Made by a program: the position numbers and the translations under genes
Notes under the pieces: generated by a model
Seen by the model: only the letters and a program-made list of their open reading frames with translations
Databases searched by the model: none
Told to the model about the DNA's origin: nothing
Source of the DNA: Variovorax paradoxus NBRC 15149
Lineage (GTDB): Bacteria > Pseudomonadota > Gammaproteobacteria > Burkholderiales > Burkholderiaceae_C
Reading direction: 5' to 3'
NCBI RefSeq assembly: GCF_001591365.1
Contig: NZ_BCUT01000006.1
Span: 62,001-126,000, forward strand
Length of the DNA stretch: 64,000 nucleotides
Shown here: in pieces, positions 1 to 9,121 of the stretch
Layout of the letters: every line of letters begins with the position of its first letter
Position numbering within the stretch: the stretch's first letter is position 1

Positions 1-598
1 GGCTGTCCGTGAACTGGCACATGCACAGCGAGAGGTCCGCGAAGCGCTGGCCGCTCAGGTCGCACTCCAGGAACATTGCGTTGAGGCCGGATGCACCCTG
101 GAAAATCGCCGTCTTCAGGTCGAGGCGGTAGAAGGTCACATGGCCCAGCGCCGCGCCGGTGAAATCGGCCCGGTCGAGCTGCGATTCCATGAAGCTCGCG
201 CGCTCGAACTGCCGCGACTGCAGGCGGCTTTCCGTGAGCTCGCAGCGAAAGAACTTGGTGAGATCGAGCCTGGCCTGCGCGAAGCTCGCCCGCGCCGCGT
301 GGCACTCGACGAAGGAGGCGCCTTCCAGCGTGGCGGCATCGAACCGTGCCGTCTCCAAGCGGCTGCGAAAGAACTGCGCCTCCTTCAACCGGGCGAAGGA
401 AAAGTCGCATCCCGAGAGCTGGCAGTGCGACAGCGAGCTGCCTTCGAGGTTGGCCCGGGCGAGGTTCGCGCCGCTGAAATCGACGTCGTCCATCATCGCG
501 CCCGAGAGGTCGAGGCCGCTCAAGTCCCATCCCCTGCAATCGGCGTTGCCGACCTGGGTGCCATGGCGGATCCTGTCGACGAGTTCATCGCGGGTCAT
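1..598 (-). CDS. Pentapeptide-repeat protein, 3' end cut by window edge
   Basis: The reverse strand opens with ATG at 598 and stays open to the left edge, so about 199 residues are visible and the C-terminus is missing. The protein begins MTRDELVDRIRHGTQVGNAD. It then runs into repeated A(D/N)LxG-type pentapeptides, such as DLSGLDLSGA and DFSGANLARANLEGSS near residues 25-60, with degenerate repeats after that. Pentapeptide proteins fold as a right-handed quadrilateral beta-helix and usually act through binding rather than catalysis. The start overlaps the stop of the upstream DUF2169 gene by 4 bp (ATGA), so the two are probably translated together and belong to the same vgrG operon. A role as a type VI secretion effector or effector-binding partner is inferred from context only. 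Confidence 0.75.
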   Translation of the reverse strand, partial: MTRDELVDRIRHGTQVGNADCRGWDLSGLDLSGAMMDDVDFSGANLARANLEGSSLSHCQLSGCDFSFARLKEAQFFRSRLETARFDAATLEGASFVECHAARASFAQARLDLTKFFRCELTESRLQSRQFERASFMESQLDRADFTGAALGHVTFYRLDLKTAIFQGASGLNAMFLECDLSGQRFADLSLCMCQFTDS

Positions 599-3195
599 TC
601 GGGCGCTGCGGCGCGCCGTGCGGGCCAGGTCTTGGCATGCCGTGTGTAGGCGCCGAGCAGGTGGGTGCTGCCGTCGATCAGGCTTTGCGACACGTCGGTG
701 CGAAACAGGTTGGCGCCGCTCAGGTCGGCCTGCGCGAAGACGGCCTTCGAGAAGTTGGCGTCGATGAGGTTGGCGCCGCGCAAGCTGGCGCCGGTGAGGT
801 CGGCGCGCACGAAGAGGCTCTCGCCCGCGACGAGCCGCTCGAGCTTGGCGCCCTGCAGCGCGCATTCCGAAAAATCGCAGTTGTCCAGGCGCGCTTCGCG
901 CAGGTCCGCCTGTTGCAGCGACGTCGTGCGCAGGCCGCATTGCTTGAGCGCGGCGCGGCGCAATACCGCGCCGGCCAGCGTGCTGCCGTGCGCGAAGCTG
1001 CAGGCATCGAGCCGGGCGTCGGAGAAGTCGACCGACCGGCTGCAGTCGCTCGTGACGAAGCTGCAGCGCACCAGGGACGCATTGGTGAAGCGCACATCCT
1101 CCAGCGCGCATTCGAGCCATACCACCTGCTGGAAGGAGGCGCCGTCGAAGGCCATGCCGCTCATGCGCAGCTTCGTCAGGAAGACCTGGTGCCAGTCGGA
1201 GCCGCGAAAGTCGCAATGGCTCATCTCGCTTTCGGTGAAGCGCGTCTGGTCGAGCACGGTGTTGGCCATGCTGCAGGACGCGAAGCGCGTCTTCTCGCAG
1301 TTGGCGCTGCTCAGGTCGGCGCCGGAGAAATCGGCGAACTCGCAGTGCGCGCCGCCGAGGTTGGCGTTGCGGAAGGTCGCACTGGCCAGCGAGGTGCGCG
1401 AGAGCCGGGCCCGTGCCAGCACCGCGCCGCTGAAGTTGGCGTCCGACAGTTGCGCGTTGTCGAGGTTGGCGTCTTCGAGCGCGGCGCCGGAGAAGTCGGC
1501 CCCGCGCAGGTCCATGCCCGAGAGATCGGCCCCGACGAGCCGCATGCCCGAGAAATTGCGCGCCCCGGGCGCGGCCTCGGCCAGCCGCCGCCGGATCTTC
1601 GCGGCGCGGAACGAGGGCATGGGCGGCGCGGCGTCGGACAGGTGGGCGCCGTGGAGGTAGCCCTGCCTGATCTGCGCGGTCATCCGATCCTTGGTGCCCA
1701 GGGAGATGAGCGTGGGCGGGGGGCTTTCGGGGTTCCCGGCGGGTGGCGCGGCGGCAAGCTGTTCGAGCTGCCGTATCAGCGCGTCGGGATCGAAGCGCTG
1801 CGGCTGCTCGCGGCTTTTCTGCAGCAGCGCGGGGTCGATTTCTTCCTCCTGCCTGCGGCGCATCTGTTCGCCCTGGGCTTGCAGGTTTTTTCGGGCTTCC
1901 ATCATTTCCCCTTGCAAGCGCTCGAAGTACTCGGGCACGTCGTCGAATTCCAGCGGCGCGGCCGGGGGCTGGGGCGCGGGCAGGTACTTGTCGGGATCGA
2001 CGCCCAGCGCGATGAGTTCGGCGCGGCGGCTTTCGTGGTCGCGCTGCTGGCCGGCACGCAGGTTGCGCAGCAGCGGCCGCGCCATCGGGTCGGGCGCGTC
2101 GAGGATGCCCCAGCGCCCGAGGACCGCCTTGGGTGCGAGGTCGCTGTCGCGAAAGGCGAGCAGGCCGCCGCGCGCGGTGTCCAGGCGCTGCAGCAGCACG
2201 GATTGGTAATGCGCGAGCTCGCGCGGCTCCTGCGGCAGCTCGAGTGCCGGCATGATGTGCCGCACGTCTGCCGCGTCGTCCTCGCGCACCGGCAGCACGC
2301 CGTGCCAGATCAGCGCCACGCGCTCGCGGTGCGGGAAGAACCAGGCCGTGGTCAGGCGCAGGCCGATCTCGTGCAGGCCGCGGCCTTCCTTGTCGAAGCT
2401 TGCGAAGCAGCGCGCGCGCCAGTCGGGCAGGCGGCCGCTCAGCACCGGCTTTTCCGGGTGCATGTTGAGAATTTCGTAGGGCGCGCCGGGCGGGAGCTCC
2501 TGGCGCGCGGGCCAGCGCTGGTCTTCGGGCGCGGCGTTGAAGAAGCGCCAGTCCATGTCTTGCGCGAACCCCGGGAAGTGGTGCTCCAGCCAGTGCTGCC
2601 CGAACTTGCTGCCCATCAGGGCCATGCGCTGCGGGCTGTCGATGGGCACGGCGCCGAAGCTCGCGGGCGCCACCGCCTGCCCGCGCGAGCGCACGCGAGC
2701 ATGAACGGCCTCCACGTTGGGTGCGCGTCGCGTGCGGACGCCGTTGATGAACTCGTCGAACGCGCCGATGCCTGCCGGGTTCTCCGGCACGCCCGGCCCG
2801 CCGTAGGCGTGCGCCCAGTCCAGCGGCATGGCCTCGAAGGGCTGCGGTGCGGTCAGGCGGCCGTCGAGCCAGTAGCGCTCGCCCGACACGTGCAGGGACT
2901 TCTCGAGATCGGCGACGCGCAGGCGCACGGCGCAGGCGGTCTTGTCTTGTTGGTGGTGGGTGTAGCCATGGCCGCTCGCGAGCACCTCCGGCATGCACTT
3001 GGGCACGCCCGCATCGAACACGCCCAGGCCGCCGATCTCTTCGCCGACGACCTGCCACAGCTCCTGGTCGGCCATGAGCTTCGGTTCCGCCTCGAGGCTG
3101 GCGAAGGCCGTGACGGCCACGCCGAGCTGGTCGACGCCCTGCCAGCGGTATGGCCGGGTGAGGATGCCCAGGCGCAGCGGCTTGACGGTTTTCAT
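595..3195 (-). CDS. DUF2169 protein with C-terminal pentapeptide repeats (T6SS accessory)
   Basis: This protein of 866 residues has two parts. Residues 1 to about 330 look like the DUF2169 family (start MKTVKPLRLGILTRPYRWQG, then a region with HAYGGPGVPENPAGIGA). Residues about 590-866 are pentapeptide repeats (for example LVGADLSGMDLRGADFSGA). A charged Gln/Glu-rich linker near residues 470-540 joins them. DUF2169 proteins are commonly encoded beside vgrG and have been proposed to act as adaptors that load cargo on the T6SS spike. I chose the ATG at 3195 because it overlaps the stop of the upstream small membrane gene (ATGA) and fits the family N-terminus; the longer open frame upstream lies inside that gene. 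The repeat tail may be cargo or a cargo-binding surface (inference). Confidence 0.8.
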   Translation of the reverse strand: MKTVKPLRLGILTRPYRWQGVDQLGVAVTAFASLEAEPKLMADQELWQVVGEEIGGLGVFDAGVPKCMPEVLASGHGYTHHQQDKTACAVRLRVADLEKSLHVSGERYWLDGRLTAPQPFEAMPLDWAHAYGGPGVPENPAGIGAFDEFINGVRTRRAPNVEAVHARVRSRGQAVAPASFGAVPIDSPQRMALMGSKFGQHWLEHHFPGFAQDMDWRFFNAAPEDQRWPARQELPPGAPYEILNMHPEKPVLSGRLPDWRARCFASFDKEGRGLHEIGLRLTTAWFFPHRERVALIWHGVLPVREDDAADVRHIMPALELPQEPRELAHYQSVLLQRLDTARGGLLAFRDSDLAPKAVLGRWGILDAPDPMARPLLRNLRAGQQRDHESRRAELIALGVDPDKYLPAPQPPAAPLEFDDVPEYFERLQGEMMEARKNLQAQGEQMRRRQEEEIDPALLQKSREQPQRFDPDALIRQLEQLAAAPPAGNPESPPPTLISLGTKDRMTAQIRQGYLHGAHLSDAAPPMPSFRAAKIRRRLAEAAPGARNFSGMRLVGADLSGMDLRGADFSGAALEDANLDNAQLSDANFSGAVLARARLSRTSLASATFRNANLGGAHCEFADFSGADLSSANCEKTRFASCSMANTVLDQTRFTESEMSHCDFRGSDWHQVFLTKLRMSGMAFDGASFQQVVWLECALEDVRFTNASLVRCSFVTSDCSRSVDFSDARLDACSFAHGSTLAGAVLRRAALKQCGLRTTSLQQADLREARLDNCDFSECALQGAKLERLVAGESLFVRADLTGASLRGANLIDANFSKAVFAQADLSGANLFRTDVSQSLIDGSTHLLGAYTRHAKTWPARRAAAPE

Positions 3196-3656
3196 CGGCC
3201 GGGAACCTCCGAAGGTGCACGAAGCCGGGAGCTGTCGGCGCCGTAGTGGGCGGCCGAGGTACCGCTGCGCTCGACGGCGACCTCGCGGCTCGCCGGATCG
3301 AAGCGCACCGCGATGGTCCGGCCGGCCGCGTGGCCGGGCAGTTCGGCGAGGGGAATGGCGGTGGTCTGGTCGACCTCGAAGGTCTCGCCGGTCTCGGCGG
3401 CCTGCACGCGAAGGCGCAGCTGCGCGATCGCCCAAGTCGTGCCTTCGCCCGAGCGGCGCTGGCCGGTGTCGGAAAAGGCAATCACCTGCGCCATGGCAGG
3501 CGTGCCGCGCGCGAGGATGCGAAGCGCCCTTCGCGTGCGCGACAGGCTCTCGGCGTGCTTGCGGCGCTCGCGCACGAGCGTGACGCAAAGAGTGAACCCC
3601 AGCCACGCAAGCAGCGGTGCCAGCACCCACCAGATCGAGAAGGGGACATTCGGCAT
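3192..3656 (-). CDS. Small membrane protein of unknown function in the vgrG operon
   Basis: The product has 154 residues. A hydrophobic segment at about residues 6-27 (SIWWVLAPLLAWLGFTLCV) is followed by an Arg-rich stretch and a soluble domain of beta-rich character (residues about 45-135). The soluble part resembles DUF3592-like domains in its pattern of short strands (AQVIAFSDTGQ, IAVRFDPASREVAVE), but I do not claim membership. It lies 13 bp after vgrG and overlaps the DUF2169 start by 4 bp, so it is part of the same operon. A small membrane protein here could be an immunity protein or an accessory factor; nothing in the sequence decides between them. Confidence 0.6.
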   Translation of the reverse strand: MPNVPFSIWWVLAPLLAWLGFTLCVTLVRERRKHAESLSRTRRALRILARGTPAMAQVIAFSDTGQRRSGEGTTWAIAQLRLRVQAAETGETFEVDQTTAIPLAELPGHAAGRTIAVRFDPASREVAVERSGTSAAHYGADSSRLRAPSEVPGR

Positions 3657-3669
3657 CCGGCCAAGGCGT

Positions 3670-6060
3670 TCAGCCGAAGAGCACGAAGCCCTTGAGCGCG
3701 CCCCAGAAGCCGCCGGTGTGCTCCGAGGCCACCACGTTCGAGAAGCTCACCGCGCCGAAGTTGGCCTGGTGTGCGTACATGTTCATGATCTGCGCGGTGG
3801 CATCCATCTTCTTGATGTTGGTCGTGAACGTGAAGCCGGCGTTGCTGTTGTTCACGCCGTAGGTCGCGCTCGACAGGCCGGTGGCCGTCACCGCCGTCGG
3901 CGACCAGTCCCACAGCAGCACGCGGTTCACGCGCTTGACGTGGTTGCCCTCGAAGGTGAAGTCGCCGCTGGCCTTGATCTCGACGTCGCCCGCCGTGGCC
4001 TCGATGGTCACCTTCTGGGCCTTGCCGTTGTAGTTGCCGGCCGAGACGGTCGAGTGGTGGTCGCCTGTCTCGATGGTTTCGGTGAGGCCGTCCTTGATGT
4101 TGTCCTTGCCGCCGCCGCTCACGATGGTTCGCTGCCAACCGGTCTGGTAGCTTTCCTGCCGGTTGCCGTCGAGCGTCTTCAGTATGGAGTTGCCGGTGTG
4201 GATCTCCTCGTCCATGCCGAGCTTCACGTCGACCAGCAGCCCCTTGTCGAAGGTCTCGTGGCGCAGGCCGCCGTTGACCGTGACCTCCGACAGGCCGCTG
4301 AGCACCGTCTCCTTGGAGCCGAGCTTGGTGGTGGTCTCGATGCGGTTGTCGAAGAAGTGCTCGGTGAGCGCGCCCGAGACGGTGAGCTTCGAGCCGTTGC
4401 GGTATTCGGCAGTGTCCTTCTGCTTGACGAGGGTGTCGCGGGTCTGGTCGACGGTGAGCGTGTCGGTCTTCAGGATGTGGGTGATGCGGTGGCCGTCGAC
4501 GGTTTCTGTCTCGTCGTTCTCGACGTGGATCCGCAGGTCGTTCTCGACATCGATCTCGAAGTCCTTCTCGGCGTGGATGCGCACCAGCTCGCAGCCCGGC
4601 GCGTCGTCCAGGATGAATTCGTTCGCGTTGGCCGGCGAGCCGTCTTGGCTGCGGCTCACGAAACCGCTCACGGTCACCTGCGCCGGCAGTTCGAGCGGGG
4701 GCATCTGGTCGGCGTTGTAGACCCGGCCGATGATGATGGGCCGGTCGGGATGGCCGCCGATGAAGTCGACCACCACCTCCTGTCCCTTGCGCGGATGGTT
4801 GACGGCGCCGTAGTTGGAGCCGGCCCATGCGCTGGAGACACGCACCCAGCAGGAGCTGTTCTCGTCGCTCTTGCCGTAGCGGTCCCAGCGGAACTGCACC
4901 TTCACGCGGCCGTACTGGTCGACCCAGAATTCCTGGCCCGCCTTGCCGACCACGGTGGCCGTCTGCGGCCCGTTGGTGCGCGGCAGCGGCGTGACGCGCG
5001 GCGCGCGAAAGACATAGGCGCTGGGCTGCACGGCAAAGTCGAAGCTGTAGTGGCCTTCGGCGCCGCCGCTGGCGTAGCCGCCCTCGCGCAGCGCATACGA
5101 CACCGACACCACGAGGTATTCGCGGTTGTCTTCCTGCCGCGGGCAGTTCTGCATGGTGAAGCGGTAGCCGGGCGCCATGCCGCGCACGTTGGTGTGGCCG
5201 ATGTCGCGCTCGGCCTGCGCCTGCGCTTCCTCCAGGCGGATGCGCGAGTAGTGCTCGCCCTGTTCCGCCTCGCTGAAGCCGCCGAGCCATTCGTACATCT
5301 CGTACTGGCCGTGCTCGTTGCCGCGCGGCTGGCTGCGCATGTTCATCAGGTCGGCGCGGGGCTTCTTGAAGTCGAAGTCGTCCACCACGTAGCTGCCGGG
5401 GCGGATCTCCTCGGTGACCTGCCACTGGTCGATCACTTCCTGCCGCGGGTCGGCGCCGCGGTCGGCGGCCAGGTAGCCGATCTTCGCGTAGCCGGGCAGG
5501 GTCTCGTGCGCGCCGATGTCGTCGGCCAGCACCAGCGTGTGCTGGCCCTTCTCGTGCGTGAAGTAGTAGTAGATGCCTTCGTGCTCCATGAGGCGGCTCA
5601 CGAAGGCGAAGTCCGTTTCCTGGTACTGGACGCAGTACTCCCACTGCCTGTAGCTCGCGCTGAGCTTCTTCTCGAAGGCAAAGCCGTAGTCCGCAAACAC
5701 CTCTTCGAGGATGTCGACCACCGACTTGTTCTGGAATATCTTGCAGTCGCTGGTGCGCGTGAGATACCAGAGCCATGGCCGCACCGTGGCGCGGTAGACC
5801 ACGTAGCGCGAGGCGCCGTCCTCCTTGCCGATCATCGTGAAGCGGACGATCTGCCCGTTCAGGAAGCGCGGCGCGCCCGCAGTCTGTATCTCCAGCGCCA
5901 GCGGCTTGCCCAGCACGGCCTTCATGTCGATCGACATGCTGGGACTCAGCAGTTCGACCTCGAACTCGAACAGCTGCGACAGCCCCTCGGTTCCGTGCAT
6001 CGAACGGAACATGAGCTGGTCTTCGCCCAGCGGCGTGTGTGCGCGTACGACTCGGGGCAT
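3670..6060 (-). CDS. vgrG: Type VI secretion system spike protein VgrG
   Basis: VgrG trimers form the tip of the T6SS tube and carry effectors into target cells. The 796-residue product has the gp27/gp5-like N-terminal module (start MPRVVRAHTPLGEDQLMFRS, later QYQETDFAFVSRLMEHEGIYYYF). The OB-fold/gp5 region follows with GQEFWVDQYGRVKVQFRWD and RVSSAWAGSNYGAVNHPRKG, and VVDFIGGHPDRPIIIGRVYN comes next. A long tail of repeated short strands (about residues 500-740) would form the beta-helix spike. No extra catalytic domain is evident at the C-terminus. I chose ATG at 6060 over an earlier in-frame start because GGGAG lies about 9 bp upstream and the N-terminus then matches the family. The tube, sheath and other structural T6SS genes are not in this window. 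Confidence 0.92.
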   Translation of the reverse strand: MPRVVRAHTPLGEDQLMFRSMHGTEGLSQLFEFEVELLSPSMSIDMKAVLGKPLALEIQTAGAPRFLNGQIVRFTMIGKEDGASRYVVYRATVRPWLWYLTRTSDCKIFQNKSVVDILEEVFADYGFAFEKKLSASYRQWEYCVQYQETDFAFVSRLMEHEGIYYYFTHEKGQHTLVLADDIGAHETLPGYAKIGYLAADRGADPRQEVIDQWQVTEEIRPGSYVVDDFDFKKPRADLMNMRSQPRGNEHGQYEMYEWLGGFSEAEQGEHYSRIRLEEAQAQAERDIGHTNVRGMAPGYRFTMQNCPRQEDNREYLVVSVSYALREGGYASGGAEGHYSFDFAVQPSAYVFRAPRVTPLPRTNGPQTATVVGKAGQEFWVDQYGRVKVQFRWDRYGKSDENSSCWVRVSSAWAGSNYGAVNHPRKGQEVVVDFIGGHPDRPIIIGRVYNADQMPPLELPAQVTVSGFVSRSQDGSPANANEFILDDAPGCELVRIHAEKDFEIDVENDLRIHVENDETETVDGHRITHILKTDTLTVDQTRDTLVKQKDTAEYRNGSKLTVSGALTEHFFDNRIETTTKLGSKETVLSGLSEVTVNGGLRHETFDKGLLVDVKLGMDEEIHTGNSILKTLDGNRQESYQTGWQRTIVSGGGKDNIKDGLTETIETGDHHSTVSAGNYNGKAQKVTIEATAGDVEIKASGDFTFEGNHVKRVNRVLLWDWSPTAVTATGLSSATYGVNNSNAGFTFTTNIKKMDATAQIMNMYAHQANFGAVSFSNVVASEHTGGFWGALKGFVLFG

Positions 6061-6077
6061 GCGAAAAACTCCCTTGC

Positions 6078-6197
6078 TCAAGACAGCACCTCCTGCACCA
6101 GCATCGCCCACTGCGTGGCGGCCGAAGCAGTGATTGCGAACTTATGTTTGAAGCGCTCGTTCACCGGTGAACCCGCATGGGGCCAGGGGTGCTTCAT
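6078..6197 (-). CDS. Possible 39-residue ORF just upstream of vgrG
   Basis: A short open frame starts with ATG at 6197 (MKHPWPHAGSPVNERFKH) and stops 17 bp before the vgrG start. A weak AAGG lies about 8 bp before its ATG. It could be a translated leader coupled to vgrG or a chance frame. It has no recognised domain. The rest of the interval 6061-6308 between vgrG and the divergent racemase-like gene holds nothing else I can name and probably contains both promoters. Confidence 0.25.
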   Translation of the reverse strand: MKHPWPHAGSPVNERFKHKFAITASAATQWAMLVQEVLS

Positions 6198-6308
6198 CGT
6201 TGTGCCTTTTGCGTCTGGCATGTGCGCTTCTTTGCAAGTAGCAGGCCAGCGCGGGCCGGGCCTCATGCCGCGTTGCGGCTTCGGCGCCGCCGCCTGTAGG
6301 ATGTGCGA

Positions 6309-7001
6309 ATGACCCAGCACATCGGAATCGTCGGGTGCTCCGCCGAAGGCGCGGCGCTCTGCTACCAGACCATCTGCGTGGAAGGGGCCAATTTGCTCGG
6401 CCCGCATGCGCATCCTGAAGTGGCCATGCACACGCCCTCGCTTTCGGACTACATGGCGCACATCTACCGCGGCGACTGGCACGGCGTGGGCGAGGTGATG
6501 CTGGCCTCGGCGAGCAAGCTCGCGAAGATCGGTGCCGACTTCCTGGTCTGCCCCGACAACACGATCCACCAGGCGCTGCCCTTCATCGAGGCGCGTTCGC
6601 CGCTGCCGTGGCTGCACATTGCCGAGTGCGTGGCCGACGAGGCCGCGCAGCGCGGCTTCCGGCGCCTGGCCATCACCGGCACGCGCTGGCTGGTCGACAG
6701 CGAGGTCTATCCCGAGAAGCTCTCTGCCCGGGGGCTCGAATACGTCCGGCCCACGGCCCTGGAGCGCGAGGAGATCAACCGCATCATCATGGACGAGCTG
6801 GTGCGCGGTGTGTTCACGCCCGACGCGGTGCTGGCGTTCCGGCGCGTGATCCAGCGCATGAAGGACGAAGACGGCTGCGATGCGGTGGTGCTCGGCTGCA
6901 CCGAGATTCCGCTCATCATGAACGACGTGAATTCGCCGCTGCCCACGCTCGACTCCACGCGGCTCTTGGCGCGCGCGGCGCTGCGGCGCGCCGCGGCCTG
7001 A
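6309..7001 (+). CDS. Aspartate/glutamate racemase family protein
   Basis: The 230-residue product begins MTQHIGIVGCSAEGAALCYQ, the Rossmann-like first half of the Asp/Glu racemase fold. It carries the second-half cysteine motif VVLGCTEIPLI near residue 200. These enzymes use two cysteines to racemise amino acids without PLP. The first cysteine motif, normally CNT, reads VCPDNTIH (about residues 80-87), so the Cys sits two residues before the usual place and Asp takes its position. The enzyme may therefore have a different substrate or reaction. AGGA lies about 9 bp before the ATG at 6309; the GTG at 6303 is less likely. It stands alone, divergent from vgrG. Confidence 0.8.
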   Translation: MTQHIGIVGCSAEGAALCYQTICVEGANLLGPHAHPEVAMHTPSLSDYMAHIYRGDWHGVGEVMLASASKLAKIGADFLVCPDNTIHQALPFIEARSPLPWLHIAECVADEAAQRGFRRLAITGTRWLVDSEVYPEKLSARGLEYVRPTALEREEINRIIMDELVRGVFTPDAVLAFRRVIQRMKDEDGCDAVVLGCTEIPLIMNDVNSPLPTLDSTRLLARAALRRAAA

Positions 7002-7014
7002 AGCGCCGGCCGCC

Positions 7015-7944
7015 TCAGCCGGCCAGGAACTGCTCGATCAATCCCGCCACGCGCTGCGGCTGGTCGTGGTGCAGCATGTGGCCCGCGTCGGCCAGCTGCT
7101 CGATGCGCACCGACGGCACGGACTTCAGCCGCTCGTGGAATTCTTCGAGCGTGTAGCGGTTCTTCCACCAGCCGTGCAGGCTGTCGTCGGCGGCCTCGAT
7201 CATCAGCGCGGGCGCCGAGATCCGCGCATAGAGCGCCAGCGTTTCGTCGACCCGGAAGATGTTCGCGTTGATGATCTTGTGCGCGGCGTCGCCAAGGATC
7301 TGCCAGCGCTCGCTGCCGTCGGGCTGCAGCTGGAGCGCGGACCAATGGCTCGCGAGCCAGCCGGCCTTGTCGGGCGTGAGGCGCGGGTTGGTCTTCATGA
7401 GCCGCCGCGCCACGCCGTCCACACCCGAGTAGCCCGCCAGCGCCATCTCGCCGCGGTGCAGGCGCTTGAGCTCGTCGATCCATTGGCCGTAGCGCGCGGG
7501 CGCTTCCTCGGGCTTGCGCGCCGGCATGCCAAAGCCTTCGAGGTTGACGAGGCGGCGGATGCGCGCGGGCCGGGTGCCCGCGTAGTGCATGGCGACATTG
7601 CCGCCCATGCTGTGGCCGACCAGGTCGACCGGCCGCGCCGCATCGCCTTCGCCCGCGTAGTGGTCGAGCAGCCATTCGAGATCGGCGAGGTAGTCGGGCA
7701 GCCAGTAGTTGTCGACACCGCCGCCGTCGGTGAGGCCGAAGCCGCGCCAGTCGGGCGCGACGATGAAGCGTTCTTCGGCCAGCGCATCGACCACGAACTG
7801 CCAGGAGGCCGCCACGTCCATCCAGCCGTGCAGCAGCACCAATGGCGGCTTGTGGGGCGAGGCCTCGCCCCAGAGGCGCACGTGGTAGCGGAGATTGCGC
7901 ACGGGCACGAATTCGCTGCGCGAGGGGCGGAGGGCTTGGTACAT
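7015..7944 (-). CDS. Alpha/beta-fold hydrolase
   Basis: This 309-residue protein has the classic alpha/beta hydrolase pattern. The oxyanion-hole motif LLHGWMD lies near residue 40, the nucleophile elbow GHSMGGN near 110, the acid region ADDSLHGW near 245 and the catalytic His in ADAGHMLHHD near 285. The family hydrolyses esters, lactones or amides; the substrate is unknown. There is no signal peptide, so it is likely cytoplasmic. It converges with the racemase-like gene and is divergent from the aldo/keto reductase gene. The start at 7944 gives the usual N-terminus; the longer open frame upstream is not conserved-looking. Confidence 0.85.
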   Translation of the reverse strand: MYQALRPSRSEFVPVRNLRYHVRLWGEASPHKPPLVLLHGWMDVAASWQFVVDALAEERFIVAPDWRGFGLTDGGGVDNYWLPDYLADLEWLLDHYAGEGDAARPVDLVGHSMGGNVAMHYAGTRPARIRRLVNLEGFGMPARKPEEAPARYGQWIDELKRLHRGEMALAGYSGVDGVARRLMKTNPRLTPDKAGWLASHWSALQLQPDGSERWQILGDAAHKIINANIFRVDETLALYARISAPALMIEAADDSLHGWWKNRYTLEEFHERLKSVPSVRIEQLADAGHMLHHDQPQRVAGLIEQFLAG

Positions 7945-8059
7945 GGGCGCCGATGATACGGAGCCGGGCGGCGGGCCGCAGTCCGGCACAGGACAGCACG
8001 CGTCCGGGTTTTGGCTGCGCCGCGAGCGCGCCGCGGAGGAGGGCGGTAGCATCCCGCGC

Positions 8060-9121
8060 ATGAAAAAAATCCAACTCGGCCAGAGCGACCTGCACGTCAC
8101 CCCCATCTGCCTGGGCACCATGACCTTCGGCGAACAGGTGGACGAGCCCACCTCCCACGCCATCCTGAGCCGCTCGCTCGAGCGCGGTGTCGACTTCATC
8201 GACACGGCCGAGATGTACTCGGTGCCCACGCGCCAGGAAACCTACAGCGTCACCGAAACCATCATCGGCAACTGGTTTGCGGCCAACCCCGGTGCACGGC
8301 AGAAGCTCGTGCTCGCCACCAAGGTGGCCGGCCCGCTGCGCAACACGCCGTGGGTGCGCGAAGGCGTGGGCATGACGGCGGCCGACATCGTGGCCTCGTG
8401 CAACGCGAGCCTGAAGCGCCTGAAGACCGACGTCATCGACCTGTACCAGATCCACTGGCCCGAGCGCCATGTGCCGGCCTTCGGCAACATCTACTACGAC
8501 CCGGCCAAGGAGGTCTCGCAGACCCCGATCCTGGAGCAGCTCGAAGCCCTCGGCGGACTGGTGAAGGCCGGCAAGGTGCGCGCGATTGGCCTGTCGAACG
8601 AAACGCCCTACGGCGTGCACGAGTTCGTGCGGCTGGCCGAGCAGCACGGGCTGCCGCGCGTGGCCACGGTGCAGAACGTCTACAACCTGGCGAGCCGCGG
8701 CGTCGAGAACGGGCTGGACGAGACGATGCACCGGCTGGGCGTGTCGCTGCTGGCCTATTCGCCGCTGGCCTACGGCCTGCTCACCGGCAAGTACGACCAG
8801 AGCGGCATCACCGGGCCGGATGCGCCCCAGGACGCGCGCATCACACGCTACGAATCGGTGCGCAAGCTGCGCTGGGGCCGCCCCGAGGCGCTGAAGGCCG
8901 CGCGCCTGTACAACCAGCTCGCGCGCGACAACGGCCTCACGCCCACGCAGCTTGCGCTGGCCTTCTGCTACACCAAGTGGCAGGTGGCAAGCACCATCAT
9001 CGGCGTGACGACGGTGGCGCAGCTGGACGAAGACATCGATGCCTACGGCACCGCGCTCTCGCCCGAGGTGCTGGCCGAGATCGACAGGATCCGGTGGGAG
9101 ATCCGGGACCCGGCGGCGTGA
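8060..9121 (+). CDS. Aldo/keto reductase, Tas-like
   Basis: The product has 353 residues and is a (beta/alpha)8-barrel NADP(H)-dependent oxidoreductase. The catalytic tetrad is visible: Asp and Tyr in FIDTAEMYS (about residues 46-54), Lys in LATKVAG (about 85-91) and His in YQIHWPER (about 131). The long loop after the Tyr (VPTRQETYSVTE) and the overall length match the Tas subgroup of AKRs. Cofactor-binding residues are expected near VASTIIGVTTVAQLDED (about 310-326). It shares four bases (GTGA) with the following ybaK gene, which suggests cotranscription. Confidence 0.9.
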   Translation: MKKIQLGQSDLHVTPICLGTMTFGEQVDEPTSHAILSRSLERGVDFIDTAEMYSVPTRQETYSVTETIIGNWFAANPGARQKLVLATKVAGPLRNTPWVREGVGMTAADIVASCNASLKRLKTDVIDLYQIHWPERHVPAFGNIYYDPAKEVSQTPILEQLEALGGLVKAGKVRAIGLSNETPYGVHEFVRLAEQHGLPRVATVQNVYNLASRGVENGLDETMHRLGVSLLAYSPLAYGLLTGKYDQSGITGPDAPQDARITRYESVRKLRWGRPEALKAARLYNQLARDNGLTPTQLALAFCYTKWQVASTIIGVTTVAQLDEDIDAYGTALSPEVLAEIDRIRWEIRDPAA

